Source: Alicyclobacillus sendaiensis NBRC 100866
GTDB lineage: Bacteria; Bacillota; Bacilli; Alicyclobacillales; Alicyclobacillaceae
Length of the DNA stretch: 41,482 nucleotides
Reading direction: 5' to 3'
Assembly: GCF_001552675.1 (NCBI RefSeq)
Contig: NZ_BCRQ01000020.1
Coordinates: 1 to 41,482, forward strand
Of the stretch, positions 1 through 8,838 are shown piece by piece (positions within the stretch are counted from its first letter, which is position 1; each line of letters starts with the position of its first letter). Under the pieces are notes generated by a model that had not been told where the DNA came from, did no database searches, and worked only from the letters and a program-made list of their open reading frames with translations. The translations under genes and the position numbers were made by a program.

Positions 1-137
1 CAACGTCTTTCCACAGCATCCACGGATCCACATGCAGAGCCATCCACAGACTGTGGACGTGTGGATGGGTTGTGGATGAGCGGGGGAAAACCATGAGGGA
101 AGACATGTGTCGGCGAGATTTGTCCACATGTGGACAG
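1..137. other. DnaA-box cluster, origin-proximal
   Basis: About eight copies resembling the DnaA box TTATCCACA lie in both orientations. TTGTCCACA (120-128) and TGTGGATGA (71-79) match 8 of 9 bases. CTTTCCACA (7-15), GGATCCACA (24-32), CCATCCACA (40-48), TGTGGATGG (60-68) and TGTGGACAG (129-137) match 7 of 9. Two dyads are visible: TCCACAG/CTGTGGA around 43-57 and a perfect 16-base palindrome at 121-136. In Firmicutes rpmH and dnaA diverge from such a cluster, so this is probably part of oriC or the dnaA regulatory region. No AT-rich unwinding element is seen in the window. Confidence 0.8.
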
Positions 138-151
138 CGGAGAATCGAACA

Positions 152-180
152 TTGACACGGTCAGGATCTTTCTGTATCGT
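152..180 (+). promoter_or_regulatory. Probable sigma-A promoter of rpmH
   Basis: A perfect -35 hexamer TTGACA (152-157) and TATCGT (175-180) are separated by 17 bases. The start would fall near 187, about 27 bases before the rpmH ATG. The site adjoins the DnaA-box cluster, so DnaA binding could influence it; that part is inference. Confidence 0.8.
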
Positions 181-213
181 AGCTACGTGTGTCCGCACGG
201 GGGAGGTGTCTCG

Positions 214-348
214 ATGAAACCGACCTATCAACCGAACGTTCGCAAGCGGAAGAAGAACCACGGTTTCCGGAAGCGCATGGCGACAAAGGGCGGTCGTCGC
301 GTGCTGGCGCGCCGTCGCGCGAAGGGCCGTAAGGTGCTGTCCGCGTGA
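214..348 (+). CDS. rpmH: 50S ribosomal protein L34
   Basis: L34 is a small, very basic protein of the large ribosomal subunit that binds 23S rRNA. The 44-residue product has the family's usual length. It shows the typical MKPTYQPN start and the Arg/Lys-rich body with [15 protein letters not shown]. The ATG at 214 follows a GGGGAGGTG ribosome binding site (about 199-207). It is the first gene of the rpmH-rnpA-yidD-yidC-jag block next to the origin. A hairpin with a T-run directly after the stop probably reduces transcription into rnpA, which fits the need for far more L34 than RNase P protein. Identification is secure. Confidence 0.98.
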   Translation: MKPTYQPNVRKRKKNHGFRKRMATKGGRRVLARRRAKGRKVLSA

Positions 349-349
349 A

Positions 350-375
350 AAGGGCCACGGAAGTGGCCTTTTTTT
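350..375 (+). terminator. Intrinsic terminator or attenuator after rpmH
   Basis: The arms AGGGCCAC (351-358) and GTGGCCTT (363-370) form an 8-pair stem with one G-U pair and a GGAA loop, followed by a run of seven T. It lies between rpmH and rnpA. Since these genes are usually co-transcribed, it may be a partial terminator. Confidence 0.85.
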
Positions 376-424
376 GTGAAGGGGTGGGTGGATACCGGGG
401 CATCGAGGAACTGGAGGGCGGACA

Positions 425-787
425 TTGCAGAGTCAGCATCGGCTTCGAGATAGCCGGGATTTCCGGCGCGTGTTTCGCAAGGGCAAGTCGTTTGCGAGCG
501 GCAAGCTCGTGTTGTATTATTGCGACAATCGGGTAGCTCGGGTTCGTGTTGGGTTTTCCATAAGCAGGAAAGTTGGAAAAGCGGTCGTGCGCAACCGCCT
601 GAAGCGGTTGCTACGGGCGATTTTTCAGCGCAGACTGGACGAGCTGTGCGACAGGCCCGTAGATATCGTGGTGGTTTGTCGGGCGAATGCGGCAGACGCG
701 GATTTTCACGATCTCGAGCGAGAAGTCGAGCGACTTTTGATCAAGGCGAAACTGTTGCCGCAACAAGCGGGAGATGAGCGTCCGTGA
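425..787 (+). CDS. rnpA: Ribonuclease P protein component
   Basis: The protein subunit of RNase P helps the catalytic RNA bind pre-tRNA 5' leaders. The 120-residue product has the family length and shows the diagnostic RNR motif in RNRLKRLLR (residues 56-64), preceded by the [15 protein letters not shown] segment. The start is a TTG at 425 with GGAGGGCGG just upstream (about 412-420); no better start lies closer to the conserved N-terminus. The stop overlaps the yidD start by four bases (GTGA), which suggests translational coupling. The TTG start and the upstream hairpin would both keep expression below that of rpmH. Confidence 0.97.
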   Translation: MQSQHRLRDSRDFRRVFRKGKSFASGKLVLYYCDNRVARVRVGFSISRKVGKAVVRNRLKRLLRAIFQRRLDELCDRPVDIVVVCRANAADADFHDLEREVERLLIKAKLLPQQAGDERP

Positions 788-1002
788 AGCGGCTTGTGAT
801 TGGTTTGATTCGATTTTACCAGCTCTACATTTCGCCAGCCAAGCTGCCCACGTGCCGGTTCACGCCGACGTGTTCCGAGTACGCCGTCCAGGCCATCTCG
901 CGGTTTGGCGTGATCTATGGCGGCTGGCTCGCGGTCCGGCGATTGTTGAAGTGTGGACCGTGGCATCCGGGCGGCGTGGATGAGGTGCCGGAGGTCAGGT
1001 AG
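784..1002 (+). CDS. yidD: Membrane protein insertion efficiency factor YidD
   Basis: YidD is a small membrane-associated protein that assists YidC-dependent insertion and is nearly always encoded between rnpA and yidC. The 72-residue product has the family core: a hydrophobic, amphipathic N-terminus with [10 protein letters not shown], then [15 protein letters not shown] with its paired cysteines, and [12 protein letters not shown] near the end. Translation starts at GTG 784 and overlaps the rnpA stop by four bases, so it is probably coupled. yidC starts 12 bases downstream. Identification is secure by motif and context. Confidence 0.96.
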   Translation: MKRLVIGLIRFYQLYISPAKLPTCRFTPTCSEYAVQAISRFGVIYGGWLAVRRLLKCGPWHPGGVDEVPEVR

Positions 1003-1014
1003 GGGGATGCGCGC

Positions 1015-2019
1015 TTGAACGGAAATCGGAAAGCCAGCAAGAGATGGACCATCGCCCTGAGTCTCGCGGCCGTGGTGGCGCTGACAGGGTGCGGGCTGTA
1101 TCCCACAAAGCCAGGCGAATGGCCGAAGAACGCGTGGGGCTCAATCCTCCACGGCATCTCCGATTTGATGGACTACTTCGCCCATCTGTTTGGCAACGAC
1201 TACGGGATCTCCATTCTGTTCATGGCGATTCTGGTCCGCCTGGTCGTGTTGCCGCTTTTTCTTCGCCAAATCCGCTTTCAGCGCGCCATGGTGAAGCTGC
1301 AGCCGGAGATCCAGAAGATCCGGACGAAGTACAAGTTCGACAACCAGAAGATGCAGGAAGAGCTCATGAAGCTGTATCAGGAGGCGGGGATGAATCCGCT
1401 CGCCGGCTGCTTTCCCATGCTGATTCAGCTTCCCTTCCTGTGGGCGTTTTATGGCGCCATCATCGGAAACGTCGGCATGCGCCAGAGCACGTTCCTCGGC
1501 ATCTTTCCGCTTGGGCATTGGGACACGCATTACATCCTGCCCGTGCTTGCGGCGCTCTCTACGCTGCTTTCGTCGTGGTTGTCCATGCAAAGCCAGCCTG
1601 TTCAACAGAAGTCGATGTTGTTCGTGTATCCCGTGATGATTTTCTTCTTTGCCTTCCGGTTGCCCGGAGGTCTTGTCCTGTACTGGATTTACACCAATCT
1701 CCTCGTGGCTGTGCAGGTGTACCTGTTTATCACCCTGCCTACCATGCGCGAACAGCGTGAGATGGCGCTCGCGGGTGGTGGAAGGGCGGCCGTGAGGTCC
1801 GTCGATGCGAAACCCGCGAACCAGGCGTCCACGAGCGGAGGAAAATCGAACCGCTCGTCTGCTGGGACCCATCAAAAAGCGGCTAAGAAGCGGGCATCGC
1901 GCGCACCAGGTCAGAAGTCGAGCAGCAAGAAGTCTCAAGGGACGAGCAAAGCCGGGGATGGCGCGAAGGCGACGGGCGGAGAATCGCCTTCCGAGGGCGA
2001 ACGCTCACAGGACTCGTGA
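1015..2019 (+). CDS. yidC: Membrane protein insertase YidC/SpoIIIJ
   Basis: YidC/Oxa1 proteins insert membrane proteins, alone or with SecYEG; the Bacillus SpoIIIJ copy is also needed for forespore development. The 334-residue product starts at TTG 1015 after GGGGG (about 1002-1006). It has a lipoprotein signal ending in LTGC (predicted lipidated Cys26). About five membrane segments follow, and Arg75 in AILVRLVVLP matches the conserved groove arginine of Gram-positive YidC. The family core ends near residue 245. The rest is an 80-residue low-complexity tail rich in Lys, Ser, Gly and Ala, longer than in most homologues and probably facing the cytoplasm, where basic tails contact ribosomes (inference). 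Confidence 0.96.
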   Translation: MNGNRKASKRWTIALSLAAVVALTGCGLYPTKPGEWPKNAWGSILHGISDLMDYFAHLFGNDYGISILFMAILVRLVVLPLFLRQIRFQRAMVKLQPEIQKIRTKYKFDNQKMQEELMKLYQEAGMNPLAGCFPMLIQLPFLWAFYGAIIGNVGMRQSTFLGIFPLGHWDTHYILPVLAALSTLLSSWLSMQSQPVQQKSMLFVYPVMIFFFAFRLPGGLVLYWIYTNLLVAVQVYLFITLPTMREQREMALAGGGRAAVRSVDAKPANQASTSGGKSNRSSAGTHQKAAKKRASRAPGQKSSSKKSQGTSKAGDGAKATGGESPSEGERSQDS

Positions 2020-2088
2020 CGAGGCAAGAGAGGCGCGAGCCGCGGTTTCAACAGGCGCAGCGTGAGAAGCGTCGGAGGCTTAGGCGAG

Positions 2089-2739
2089 ATGCGAAAAGTG
2101 GTGGCGACGGGCAAGACCATCGAAGAAGCGGTGATGTCAGCGCTTGTGAGGCTCGGGGTGCCGAGATCGCAGGCGCAGGTGCGGGTGATTCGGGAACCGG
2201 CTCGCGGATTTCTCGGATGGCTCGGCGGCCGAGAGGCGGAGGTCGAGGTGACGGTCATCGAGACGCCCCTCGACGCGGCGAAGGAGTTCCTTCGGACGGT
2301 TATCTCCAAGATGGGACTGGGGCAGGCCGTCATTGTCGCAGATGATGTGGATGAGGAAGGTCACGTGAAGCTGTCCATCTCGGCGGACGAGGACGCCCTG
2401 CCCATCCTCATTGGCCGGCGCGGTGCGACGCTGGACGCGCTTCAGTATTTGGTGAACATCGTGGCGAATCGGGACGCGGCAGAGAAGATGCGGTTCACGC
2501 TCGACGCGGCGGGCTATCGCGACCGCCGGCTGGAGTCGCTCCGGCGGTTGGCGGACGAGGCGGCGGACAAGGCGGTTCGGCTCGGAAGGCCCGTGGCGCT
2601 GGATCCCATGCCGCGAAAGGATCGCAAGTGGGTGCACGCGCACCTGCAGGCGAGAGGAGACGTCGTGACGGTCAGTGAAGGCCAGGAGCCGTACCGTCGG
2701 GTGAAGATCATTCCGAAGCGGCACGATTGGATCGAATGA
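2089..2739 (+). CDS. jag: RNA-binding protein Jag/KhpB
   Basis: Jag (KhpB, EloR) is an RNA-binding protein that works with KhpA and affects cell elongation and sporulation. The 216-residue product has a Jag-N domain (about 1-50, GKTIEEAV), a KH domain with the GRRG loop (about 109-112) and a C-terminal R3H domain with Arg179 and His183 in RKWVH. An in-frame GTG at 2062 would add nine residues. I prefer ATG 2089 because GGAGG (2074-2078) lies ten bases upstream and the conserved domain begins there. It follows yidC, the standard arrangement, and a terminator follows it. Confidence 0.94.
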   Translation: MRKVVATGKTIEEAVMSALVRLGVPRSQAQVRVIREPARGFLGWLGGREAEVEVTVIETPLDAAKEFLRTVISKMGLGQAVIVADDVDEEGHVKLSISADEDALPILIGRRGATLDALQYLVNIVANRDAAEKMRFTLDAAGYRDRRLESLRRLADEAADKAVRLGRPVALDPMPRKDRKWVHAHLQARGDVVTVSEGQEPYRRVKIIPKRHDWIE

Positions 2740-2766
2740 GGCGTCGAGGAGAAGATGTGAGACGAG

Positions 2767-2793
2767 AACCCCGCTCGAAGCAGTGGGGTTTTT
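2767..2793 (+). terminator. Intrinsic terminator after jag
   Basis: AACCCCGCT (2767-2775) pairs with AGTGGGGTT (2782-2790) through nine pairs, one of them G-U, followed by a short T-run. It closes the rpmH-to-jag block before mnmE. Confidence 0.85.
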
Positions 2794-2814
2794 GTGTAGA
2801 AGGGAGGGTGGCGG

Positions 2815-4212
2815 ATGGCGATGAAAGCTGTTGAACAGGAGGACACCATCGCGGCAATCGCTACGGCGGTGGGCGAGGCGAGCGTGGGCATTGTGCGAGT
2901 GAGCGGTCGCGGCGCGCGGGATGTGGGGGAGCGGCTGGTGAGATCGAAGCGAGGGGCTCCCGTGAAACTTCGCGAGCGAGGAATGCGGTACGGCCACGTG
3001 ATCGATCCGAAGTCGGGAGACGTGATCGACGAAGCGATTGTGCTGTGGATGCCAGGGCCGCACAGCTACACGGGCGAAGACGTGCTGGAGCTGCAGGTCC
3101 ACGGCGGCGCCTATGCGGTGGAGGCTGTGTTGTCCGCGTGCCTGGATGCGGGCGCGCGGATGGCTGAACCGGGGGAGTTCACGAAGCGCGCCTTTCTCAA
3201 CGGTCGCATGGATTTGTCGCAGGCGGAGGCCGTGATCGACCTCATCCGCGCCAAGACGGCGTTTGCCGGCAAACTGGCTGAACGGCAGGTGCGCGGGCGG
3301 TTCGGCGAGGCGATTCGCGCGCTAAGGCGGCGGCTGTTGGAACTCGAGGCGCACGTCGAAGTGACCATCGACTACCCGGAACACGACGTGGAAGACGTGG
3401 CTTGCGATCACGTCGTGCGCGTGTGCGACGATCTGATGGGCGAGATCGACCGGCTGATTCGCTCGGCGGAGCTCGGGCGAGTGCTGCGGGACGGCGTGGC
3501 TACGGCCATTGTTGGGCGTCCCAACGTGGGCAAGTCGTCGCTCTTGAACGCCCTGGTGGAGCGCGAGCGCGCCATCGTGACGGATCTGCCCGGCACGACG
3601 CGCGACGTGCTGGAGGAATACATCAACCTGCGCGGGATTCCGCTCAGGCTCATCGATACGGCGGGCATCCGCGAGACGGAGGACGTGGTGGAGCGAATTG
3701 GCGTGGCGAGATCGCGCCAGTCGATGCAGGACGCGGAGCTTGTGCTCCTGGTGTTGGACGGAAGCGAACCGCCGACCGAGGAGGACGAGGTCATCGCGCG
3801 CGAGTCGAGCGGATCGCGGAGGATGGTGGTGCTGAACAAGGTGGATTGCGGCATCCACCCGGAGGCGGCGCGATTTGCGGACGAGATGGCGCCGGAAGGG
3901 GCCGTGCGGGTGTCGGCGCGCGAGGGCATCGGCCTGGATGCGTTGCGGGACGCCATCGTCGATGCGATTCGCCGAGATCTCGCGGTCGATCTCGACGCCA
4001 GTTACATGGCGAACCACCGCCAGAAGCGGCTCTTGGAAGAGGCGAAGGAGGACCTGCGCACGGCGCGGGACGCGGCGCGCGCGGGGGAGACTCTCGATTT
4101 GGTGGCTGTGGCGCTTCAGTCGGCGTATGAAAAACTTGGAGAGACCATCGGCGAAGAGGCCGGGGAGGATCTGTTGAACGAGATCTTTTCCCGCTTCTGC
4201 CTGGGCAAATGA
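2815..4212 (+). CDS. mnmE: tRNA modification GTPase MnmE
   Basis: MnmE works with MnmG to put the 5-carboxymethylaminomethyl group on the wobble uridine (U34) of certain tRNAs. The 465-residue product has the usual length. It contains an N-terminal tetrahydrofolate-binding domain, a helical domain, and an inserted GTPase domain with G1 GRPNVGKSS (234-242), [16 protein letters not shown] and NKVD. It ends in FCLGK, which carries the catalytic cysteine of the C-terminal C(I/L/V)GK motif. GGGAGGG lies just before ATG 2815; a second ATG two codons later is possible. mnmG follows after 16 bases. Confidence 0.97.
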   Translation: MAMKAVEQEDTIAAIATAVGEASVGIVRVSGRGARDVGERLVRSKRGAPVKLRERGMRYGHVIDPKSGDVIDEAIVLWMPGPHSYTGEDVLELQVHGGAYAVEAVLSACLDAGARMAEPGEFTKRAFLNGRMDLSQAEAVIDLIRAKTAFAGKLAERQVRGRFGEAIRALRRRLLELEAHVEVTIDYPEHDVEDVACDHVVRVCDDLMGEIDRLIRSAELGRVLRDGVATAIVGRPNVGKSSLLNALVERERAIVTDLPGTTRDVLEEYINLRGIPLRLIDTAGIRETEDVVERIGVARSRQSMQDAELVLLVLDGSEPPTEEDEVIARESSGSRRMVVLNKVDCGIHPEAARFADEMAPEGAVRVSAREGIGLDALRDAIVDAIRRDLAVDLDASYMANHRQKRLLEEAKEDLRTARDAARAGETLDLVAVALQSAYEKLGETIGEEAGEDLLNEIFSRFCLGK

Positions 4213-4228
4213 CGGGAGGTGGGTGGAG

Positions 4229-6115
4229 ATGCGGTTTTTCGCCGGATCGTATGACGTGATCGTCATCGGGGGCGGCCACGCGGGATGTGAAGCGGCGCTC
4301 GCGGCGGCGCGCATGGGCTGCCGAACGCTACTTCTGACCATCAACTTGGACACCATCGCGTACATGCCCTGCAATCCGTCGATTGGCGGGCCTGCGAAGG
4401 GTATTGTCGTGCGCGAGGTGGATGCGCTCGGTGGACAGATGGGGAAAAACACGGACGCCACCTACATTCAGATGCGCATGCTGAACACCGGCAAGGGGCC
4501 GGCGGTGCAGGCGTTGCGGGCGCAGGCGGATAAGGCGTACTACGCCCTGAACATGAAGTGGACGCTCGAGCGGACGGACAACCTTCACCTGAAACAGGGA
4601 CTGGTGGAGGAGCTGCTCGTCCGGAACGGTCGAATCTACGGGGTGGTGACGAAGAGCGGTCAGGAGTTTCACGCGCAAGCGGTGGTGCTCACCACCGGCA
4701 CCTATCTCCGCGGGCGCATCTACATCGGCGAAGTGTCGTATGAAAGCGGCCCGAACGGCCAGATGCCGGCCATCCGCCTGTCGGATTGCCTGGTCGATCT
4801 CGGCTTCCGCTTGGTGCGATTCAAGACCGGCACGCCGCCTCGTATCAACAAGAACTCCATCGATTTCAGCAAATTGATCGCCCAGCCCGGCGATCCCGTC
4901 CCGCGCCACTTTTCCTTCGATCCGGACACGCCAGTGCGGGAACAGGTGCCGTGCTGGCTGACCGGCACCACGGAGGAGACCCATCGCATCATCCTGGAGA
5001 ACTTGCACCGGTCGCCGCTTTACAGCGGCGAGATCAAGGGAACGGGCCCGCGCTACTGCCCCTCCATCGAAGACAAGGTCGTGCGCTTTCGGGATCGCGA
5101 CACACACCAGATCTTCCTCGAGCCGGAGGGTCCGCACACGAGCGAGTGGTACGTGCAAGGGCTGTCGACGAGCCTGCCGGAGGACGTGCAGTTGAAAATC
5201 CTGCACTCCATTCCCGGCCTGGAGCGCGCGGAAATGCTGCGCCCCGGCTACGCCATTGAGTACGACGCGGTGATCCCCACGCAGTTGTGGCCGACGCTTG
5301 AGACGAAGCTCGTGGAAGGGCTGTTTACCGCCGGCCAGCTGAACGGAACCTCCGGGTACGAAGAGGCAGCGGGTCAGGGCATCATGGCCGGCATCAATGC
5401 GGCGCGAAAGGTGAAGGGTGAGGAGCCAGTGGTGTTGTCGCGATCGGACGCGTACATCGGCGTGATGATTGACGATCTCGTCACCAAGGGAACGAACGAG
5501 CCGTATCGGCTTCTTACCTCTCGCGCGGAGCACAGGCTTTTGTTGCGGCACGACAACGCGGATCTGCGGCTGACGGAGCTCGGCTATCGCATTGGCCTGG
5601 TGTCCGAGCGGGCCTACAGCCGGGTGATGCGCAAAAAGGAGGGCATTCAGGCGGAACTCGCGCGCCTGTCGCGCGTGAAGGTGAAGCCGCAGGACGTGAA
5701 CGGGCGCCTCGCCGAGTGGGGCTCGCAGCCCATCGAGTCGGGCATGAGCCTCGCGCAATTGCTGAAGCGGCCGGAGTTGTCGTACGAGCAGATTCGGGAA
5801 ATCGATCCGAGCGGAGGCGTCGAGATCGACCCCGAGGTGAAGGAACAGGTGGAGATTGAGATCAAGTACGCGGGCTACATCCGAAAGCAAAACGAGCTCA
5901 TTGAACGCCAGAAACGGCTCGAAGGCCGGAAACTGCCGGAGGATCTCGATTACATGCAGTTGACGGGCCTCGCGATGGAAGCGAGAGAGAAGCTGTCCCG
6001 CGTCCGGCCGCGCACGGTGGGGCAGGCCGCGCGGATTCCGGGCGTGACGCCGGCGGACATCTCCATCTTGCTCGTGTACCTCGATGCTCAGGAGAGGCGC
6101 GCTGCCCATGCGTGA
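4229..6115 (+). CDS. mnmG: tRNA U34 carboxymethylaminomethyltransferase subunit MnmG
   Basis: This FAD/NADH-dependent enzyme is the partner of MnmE in U34 modification. The 628-residue product shows the dinucleotide-binding GGGHAG at residues 14-19, the family signatures [12 protein letters not shown] and TGTYLRG, and the C-terminal [13 protein letters not shown] at 4223 is in frame, but the ribosome binding site GGGAGGT (4214-4220) is only two bases from it and eight bases from ATG 4229, so I chose the ATG. It sits directly behind mnmE and overlaps rsmG by eight bases, so the three genes probably form an operon. Confidence 0.97.
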   Translation: MRFFAGSYDVIVIGGGHAGCEAALAAARMGCRTLLLTINLDTIAYMPCNPSIGGPAKGIVVREVDALGGQMGKNTDATYIQMRMLNTGKGPAVQALRAQADKAYYALNMKWTLERTDNLHLKQGLVEELLVRNGRIYGVVTKSGQEFHAQAVVLTTGTYLRGRIYIGEVSYESGPNGQMPAIRLSDCLVDLGFRLVRFKTGTPPRINKNSIDFSKLIAQPGDPVPRHFSFDPDTPVREQVPCWLTGTTEETHRIILENLHRSPLYSGEIKGTGPRYCPSIEDKVVRFRDRDTHQIFLEPEGPHTSEWYVQGLSTSLPEDVQLKILHSIPGLERAEMLRPGYAIEYDAVIPTQLWPTLETKLVEGLFTAGQLNGTSGYEEAAGQGIMAGINAARKVKGEEPVVLSRSDAYIGVMIDDLVTKGTNEPYRLLTSRAEHRLLLRHDNADLRLTELGYRIGLVSERAYSRVMRKKEGIQAELARLSRVKVKPQDVNGRLAEWGSQPIESGMSLAQLLKRPELSYEQIREIDPSGGVEIDPEVKEQVEIEIKYAGYIRKQNELIERQKRLEGRKLPEDLDYMQLTGLAMEAREKLSRVRPRTVGQAARIPGVTPADISILLVYLDAQERRAAHA

Positions 6116-6830
6116 TGTGATGGAGCAAATGCGCGCCTGGGGGGTTCCGGTGACCGACGAGATGGAGCGCCAGCTGGAGCGGTACGGCGAACTGCTCGCG
6201 GAGTGGAACGAACGGTTGAATCTCACCGCGATTGTCGAATCGCGCGAGATGTGGATCAAGCACTTTCTCGACAGCGCGGGCATCGCGCAGGTGCCCGCGT
6301 GGCGCGAAATCGCCGCGCGAGGCGGCCGCGTGATCGACATCGGCAGTGGCGCGGGGATCCCGGGTATTCCCCTGGCAATAACGTGGCGAAATCTGTCGTT
6401 TGTGCTGTGCGATGCATCAAGAAAGCGCGTGCAGTTTGTGGAACACGTCGTTGGCGATCTCGGCCTCACGAACGTCAGCGCGGTGCACGCGCGGATGGAG
6501 GATTTGGGAAGGGCCCCTGGGGCGCGGGGCTCCTTCGACGCCGCGGTGGCGAGGGCCGTGGCGAGATCCAATGTGCTCCTTGAGTATGCGGCGCCGATGC
6601 TGAAGACGGGCGGCTGGGCGTTTTTGTACAAGGGGCCGTCGTATTTGGGTGCCGAGGAGGAGGACGCTGCGCGCGCGGCGCGCGTTCTCGGTGCGCGTCC
6701 AGAAGGCGTGATCGCCTATCAACTGTTGGACGAGCAGGGGGATAGGGTCATCGCGGTCTTTCGGCAAGCGGAGCCCTGCCCGAAGCGGTACCCGAGAAAG
6801 GCAGGAACGCCTTCCCGGCAGCCGCTGTAG
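6108..6830 (+). CDS. rsmG: 16S rRNA (guanine-527-N7)-methyltransferase RsmG
   Basis: RsmG (GidB) uses S-adenosylmethionine to methylate G527 of 16S rRNA; loss gives low-level streptomycin resistance in several bacteria. The 240-residue product has the family length. It contains the SAM-binding loop [16 protein letters not shown] (about 75-90), with NLTAI before it and RAVA after it. The start at ATG 6108 lies inside the end of mnmG, with AGGAGAGG at 6090-6097. The position after mnmG and before noc/parA is the usual one. Confidence 0.96.
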   Translation: MRDVMEQMRAWGVPVTDEMERQLERYGELLAEWNERLNLTAIVESREMWIKHFLDSAGIAQVPAWREIAARGGRVIDIGSGAGIPGIPLAITWRNLSFVLCDASRKRVQFVEHVVGDLGLTNVSAVHARMEDLGRAPGARGSFDAAVARAVARSNVLLEYAAPMLKTGGWAFLYKGPSYLGAEEEDAARAARVLGARPEGVIAYQLLDEQGDRVIAVFRQAEPCPKRYPRKAGTPSRQPL

Positions 6831-6927
6831 GGCGCGGAGGATGTCGAATAGCGTCTGGAAGATACGATCTTTGTAAATTCATGAGAACTTTTGTCGAAGA
6901 GCAGGAATGCGGGCACGCCTTGGTGAA

Positions 6928-6946
6928 ATCGACATTGAGTGTCGAT
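6928..6946. promoter_or_regulatory. Dyad upstream of noc
   Basis: ATCGACA (6928-6934) and TGTCGAT (6940-6946) form a perfect 7-base inverted repeat around TTGAG. It lies in the 147-base gap between rsmG and noc, 31 bases before the noc start. Copies of TTCATGA flank it near 6878 and 6956. It could be an operator for noc. No convincing sigma-A promoter was found in the gap. Confidence 0.4.
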
Positions 6947-6977
6947 CCTCGTGTGTTCATGAATAGAGGGGTCTAAG

Positions 6978-7862
6978 ATGAGGGAAACGTGGGGACGATT
7001 CATCAGCTTCCGCGACGTCGGACACGCGCAGACGCAGGTCGTGGATATTCCGGTGGAACGCATTGTCCCAAATCCGTATCAGCCCCGAGCGATTTTTCAT
7101 CAAGAATCGATTGAAGAATTGGCCAAGACCATTCACACACACGGGGTCATTCAGCCCGTGGTGGTGCGCAAAAAGGGCGATGTGTACGAACTCATCGCCG
7201 GCGAACGGCGCCTGCGCGCGGTGCGCCACCTGGGGTGGCCCACCATCCCGGCCATTGTGCGGGATCTGAACGACGCGCAGACGGCGTCTGCGGCGCTGAT
7301 CGAAAATCTTCAGCGCGAGGGATTGACGCCGATCGAAGAGGCCGTCGCATATCAACAGCTGATGGAATTGCACGGGCTGACGCAGGAGAGTTTGGCGCAG
7401 CGGCTGGGCAAGGGGCAGTCGACCATCGCGAATAAGCTCAGGTTGCTGCACCTCCCGCAGGTCGTCCAGGACGCGCTGCTCACGCGCCAGATCACGGAGC
7501 GCCACGCTCGCGCGCTTCTGGCCTTGCCCTCGGAGGATCTCCAGGTAGAACTGCTGAACGAGTGTATCGAAAAAGGCTGGAACGTAAAGCAGATGGAGGA
7601 AAAGGTCAAGGCCAAGCTCGAGTCGCTGGGCTCAACGGCTGAACGCCGGAGGAAGCCACGGAAGCGGGGGTTGTCCAAGGACATCCGCCTGGCCGTCAAT
7701 ACCATCCGCCAGTCCCTGCAGATGATTGAGCAGACAGGGTTGCAGGTGGTGTGTGAAGAGGTGGACGACGACGAATACTATCAGTTTACCATTCGCGTGC
7801 CGAAAAAGGCGCCAGCAGAGAAGGGGACTGTCGAGGCGCCGCGAGAAGCGAGGTCGTCTTGA
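6978..7862 (+). CDS. noc: Nucleoid occlusion protein Noc (ParB family)
   Basis: Noc is a CTP-dependent ParB-type DNA-binding protein that keeps the division septum off the nucleoid by binding its own sites and the membrane. The 294-residue product has a ParB/Srx domain with PNPYQPR (about 31-37), AGERRLRA (about 74-81) and [16 protein letters not shown] (108-123), and a helix-turn-helix near 134-158. I call it noc rather than a second parB because it lies between rsmG and parA, as in Bacillus, and has a basic N-terminus ([10 protein letters not shown]) in place of ParB's ParA-stimulating [14 protein letters not shown] 12-of-14 match to the Bacillus Noc site lies at 26573-26586. Confidence 0.9.
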   Translation: MRETWGRFISFRDVGHAQTQVVDIPVERIVPNPYQPRAIFHQESIEELAKTIHTHGVIQPVVVRKKGDVYELIAGERRLRAVRHLGWPTIPAIVRDLNDAQTASAALIENLQREGLTPIEEAVAYQQLMELHGLTQESLAQRLGKGQSTIANKLRLLHLPQVVQDALLTRQITERHARALLALPSEDLQVELLNECIEKGWNVKQMEEKVKAKLESLGSTAERRRKPRKRGLSKDIRLAVNTIRQSLQMIEQTGLQVVCEEVDDDEYYQFTIRVPKKAPAEKGTVEAPREARSS

Positions 7863-7912
7863 AAGCGCGAATGACACGCGGCGGTGCCGAGGAACGCATG
7901 CGCGGGGGGTTG

Positions 7913-7943
7913 AAGCGGCCAAACGGCCGCTTTCGCGTTTTTT
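7913..7943 (+). terminator. Intrinsic terminator after noc
   Basis: AAGCGGCC (7913-7920) and GGCCGCTT (7925-7932) form a perfect 8-base stem around AAAC. TTCGCG and then six T follow. It separates noc from the parAB operon. Confidence 0.85.
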
Positions 7944-7998
7944 CCGGCGATGAAGGGATCCGCACAACGTTGAAGCGGAAATCCCCGAGGTTTTGCAG

Positions 7999-8004
7999 TA
8001 GAAT
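7999..8004 (+). promoter_or_regulatory. Weak candidate -10 element for parA
   Basis: TAGAAT lies about 65 bases before the parA start, downstream of the noc terminator where a promoter is expected. No good -35 is found at 16-18 bases; TTGAAG is 23 bases away. The call rests mainly on position. Confidence 0.3.
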
Positions 8005-8070
8005 GAGAGGAGTCGAGACATGATCTACAGTATCTAGGGAATTTCGTTCGAGTTTGAAGGAGGACTTGTC

Positions 8071-8838
8071 GTGTCGAGCGCCCGCGTGATCGCCATCGCC
8101 AATCAAAAAGGTGGCGTGGGGAAGACGACAACCGCGGTGAATCTCGGGGCTTGTCTGGCGACGTTGGGCAAACGCGTTCTGCTGATCGATATCGATCCGC
8201 AGGGAAACACCACGTCCGGGGTCGGTATCAACAAAGCCGACGTGAAGTACTGTGTGTACGACGTGATTATCAACGACGTGAATATCGCGGATGCCATCAT
8301 GCCGTCAGGCCTCGACAATTTGGACGTGCTTCCGGCCACGATTCAATTGGCGGGTGCCGAGATCGAGTTGGTTCCGACCATCTCGCGAGAAGTGAGGCTT
8401 CGAAGAGCGATTCAAGGGATGCGGAGTCGGTACGATTACATCGTGATCGATTGTCCGCCCTCCCTCGGTTTGTTGACCGTGAACGCTTTGACGGCGGCCG
8501 ACTCCGTCATCATTCCCATCCAATGCGAGTACTACGCGCTCGAAGGCTTGAGTCAGCTGCTGAACACCGTGCGGCTCGTGCAAAAGCATCTGAACACGTC
8601 GCTCGAGGTGGAGGGAGTGGTGCTGACCATGTTGGACGCGCGCACCAACCTGGGATTGCAGGTCATCGAGGACGTGAAAAAGTTCTTTCGCGACAAGGTG
8701 TACAAGACCATTATTCCGCGCAATGTTCGCTTGAGCGAGGCGCCGAGTCACGGCAGGCCCATCATTCACTATGATCCGAAATCGCGCGGCGCCGAGTCGT
8801 ATATGGAACTCGCGAAGGAAGTGATCGCGCGTGGCTAA
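8071..8838 (+). CDS. parA: Chromosome partitioning ATPase ParA/Soj
   Basis: ParA/Soj is a Walker-type ATPase that acts with ParB on origin segregation and, in Bacillus, regulates DnaA. The 255-residue product has the deviant Walker A motif KGGVGKTT (13-20), the DIDPQGN segment and the [13 protein letters not shown] Walker B region. The GTG at 8071 follows AAGGAGGA. It overlaps parB by eight bases, so the two are translationally coupled. Length and sequence are typical of chromosomal, not plasmid, ParA. Confidence 0.97.
   Translation: MSSARVIAIANQKGGVGKTTTAVNLGACLATLGKRVLLIDIDPQGNTTSGVGINKADVKYCVYDVIINDVNIADAIMPSGLDNLDVLPATIQLAGAEIELVPTISREVRLRRAIQGMRSRYDYIVIDCPPSLGLLTVNALTAADSVIIPIQCEYYALEGLSQLLNTVRLVQKHLNTSLEVEGVVLTMLDARTNLGLQVIEDVKKFFRDKVYKTIIPRNVRLSEAPSHGRPIIHYDPKSRGAESYMELAKEVIARG

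Noticed and set aside
2357-2368. CACGTG in the jag gene as a possible parS
   Set aside because: Only 4 of 10 flanking bases match the parS consensus.
4328-6631. Very long minus-strand ORF opposite mnmG and rsmG
   Set aside because: It is a GC-rich shadow of two well-identified genes and its protein resembles no family.
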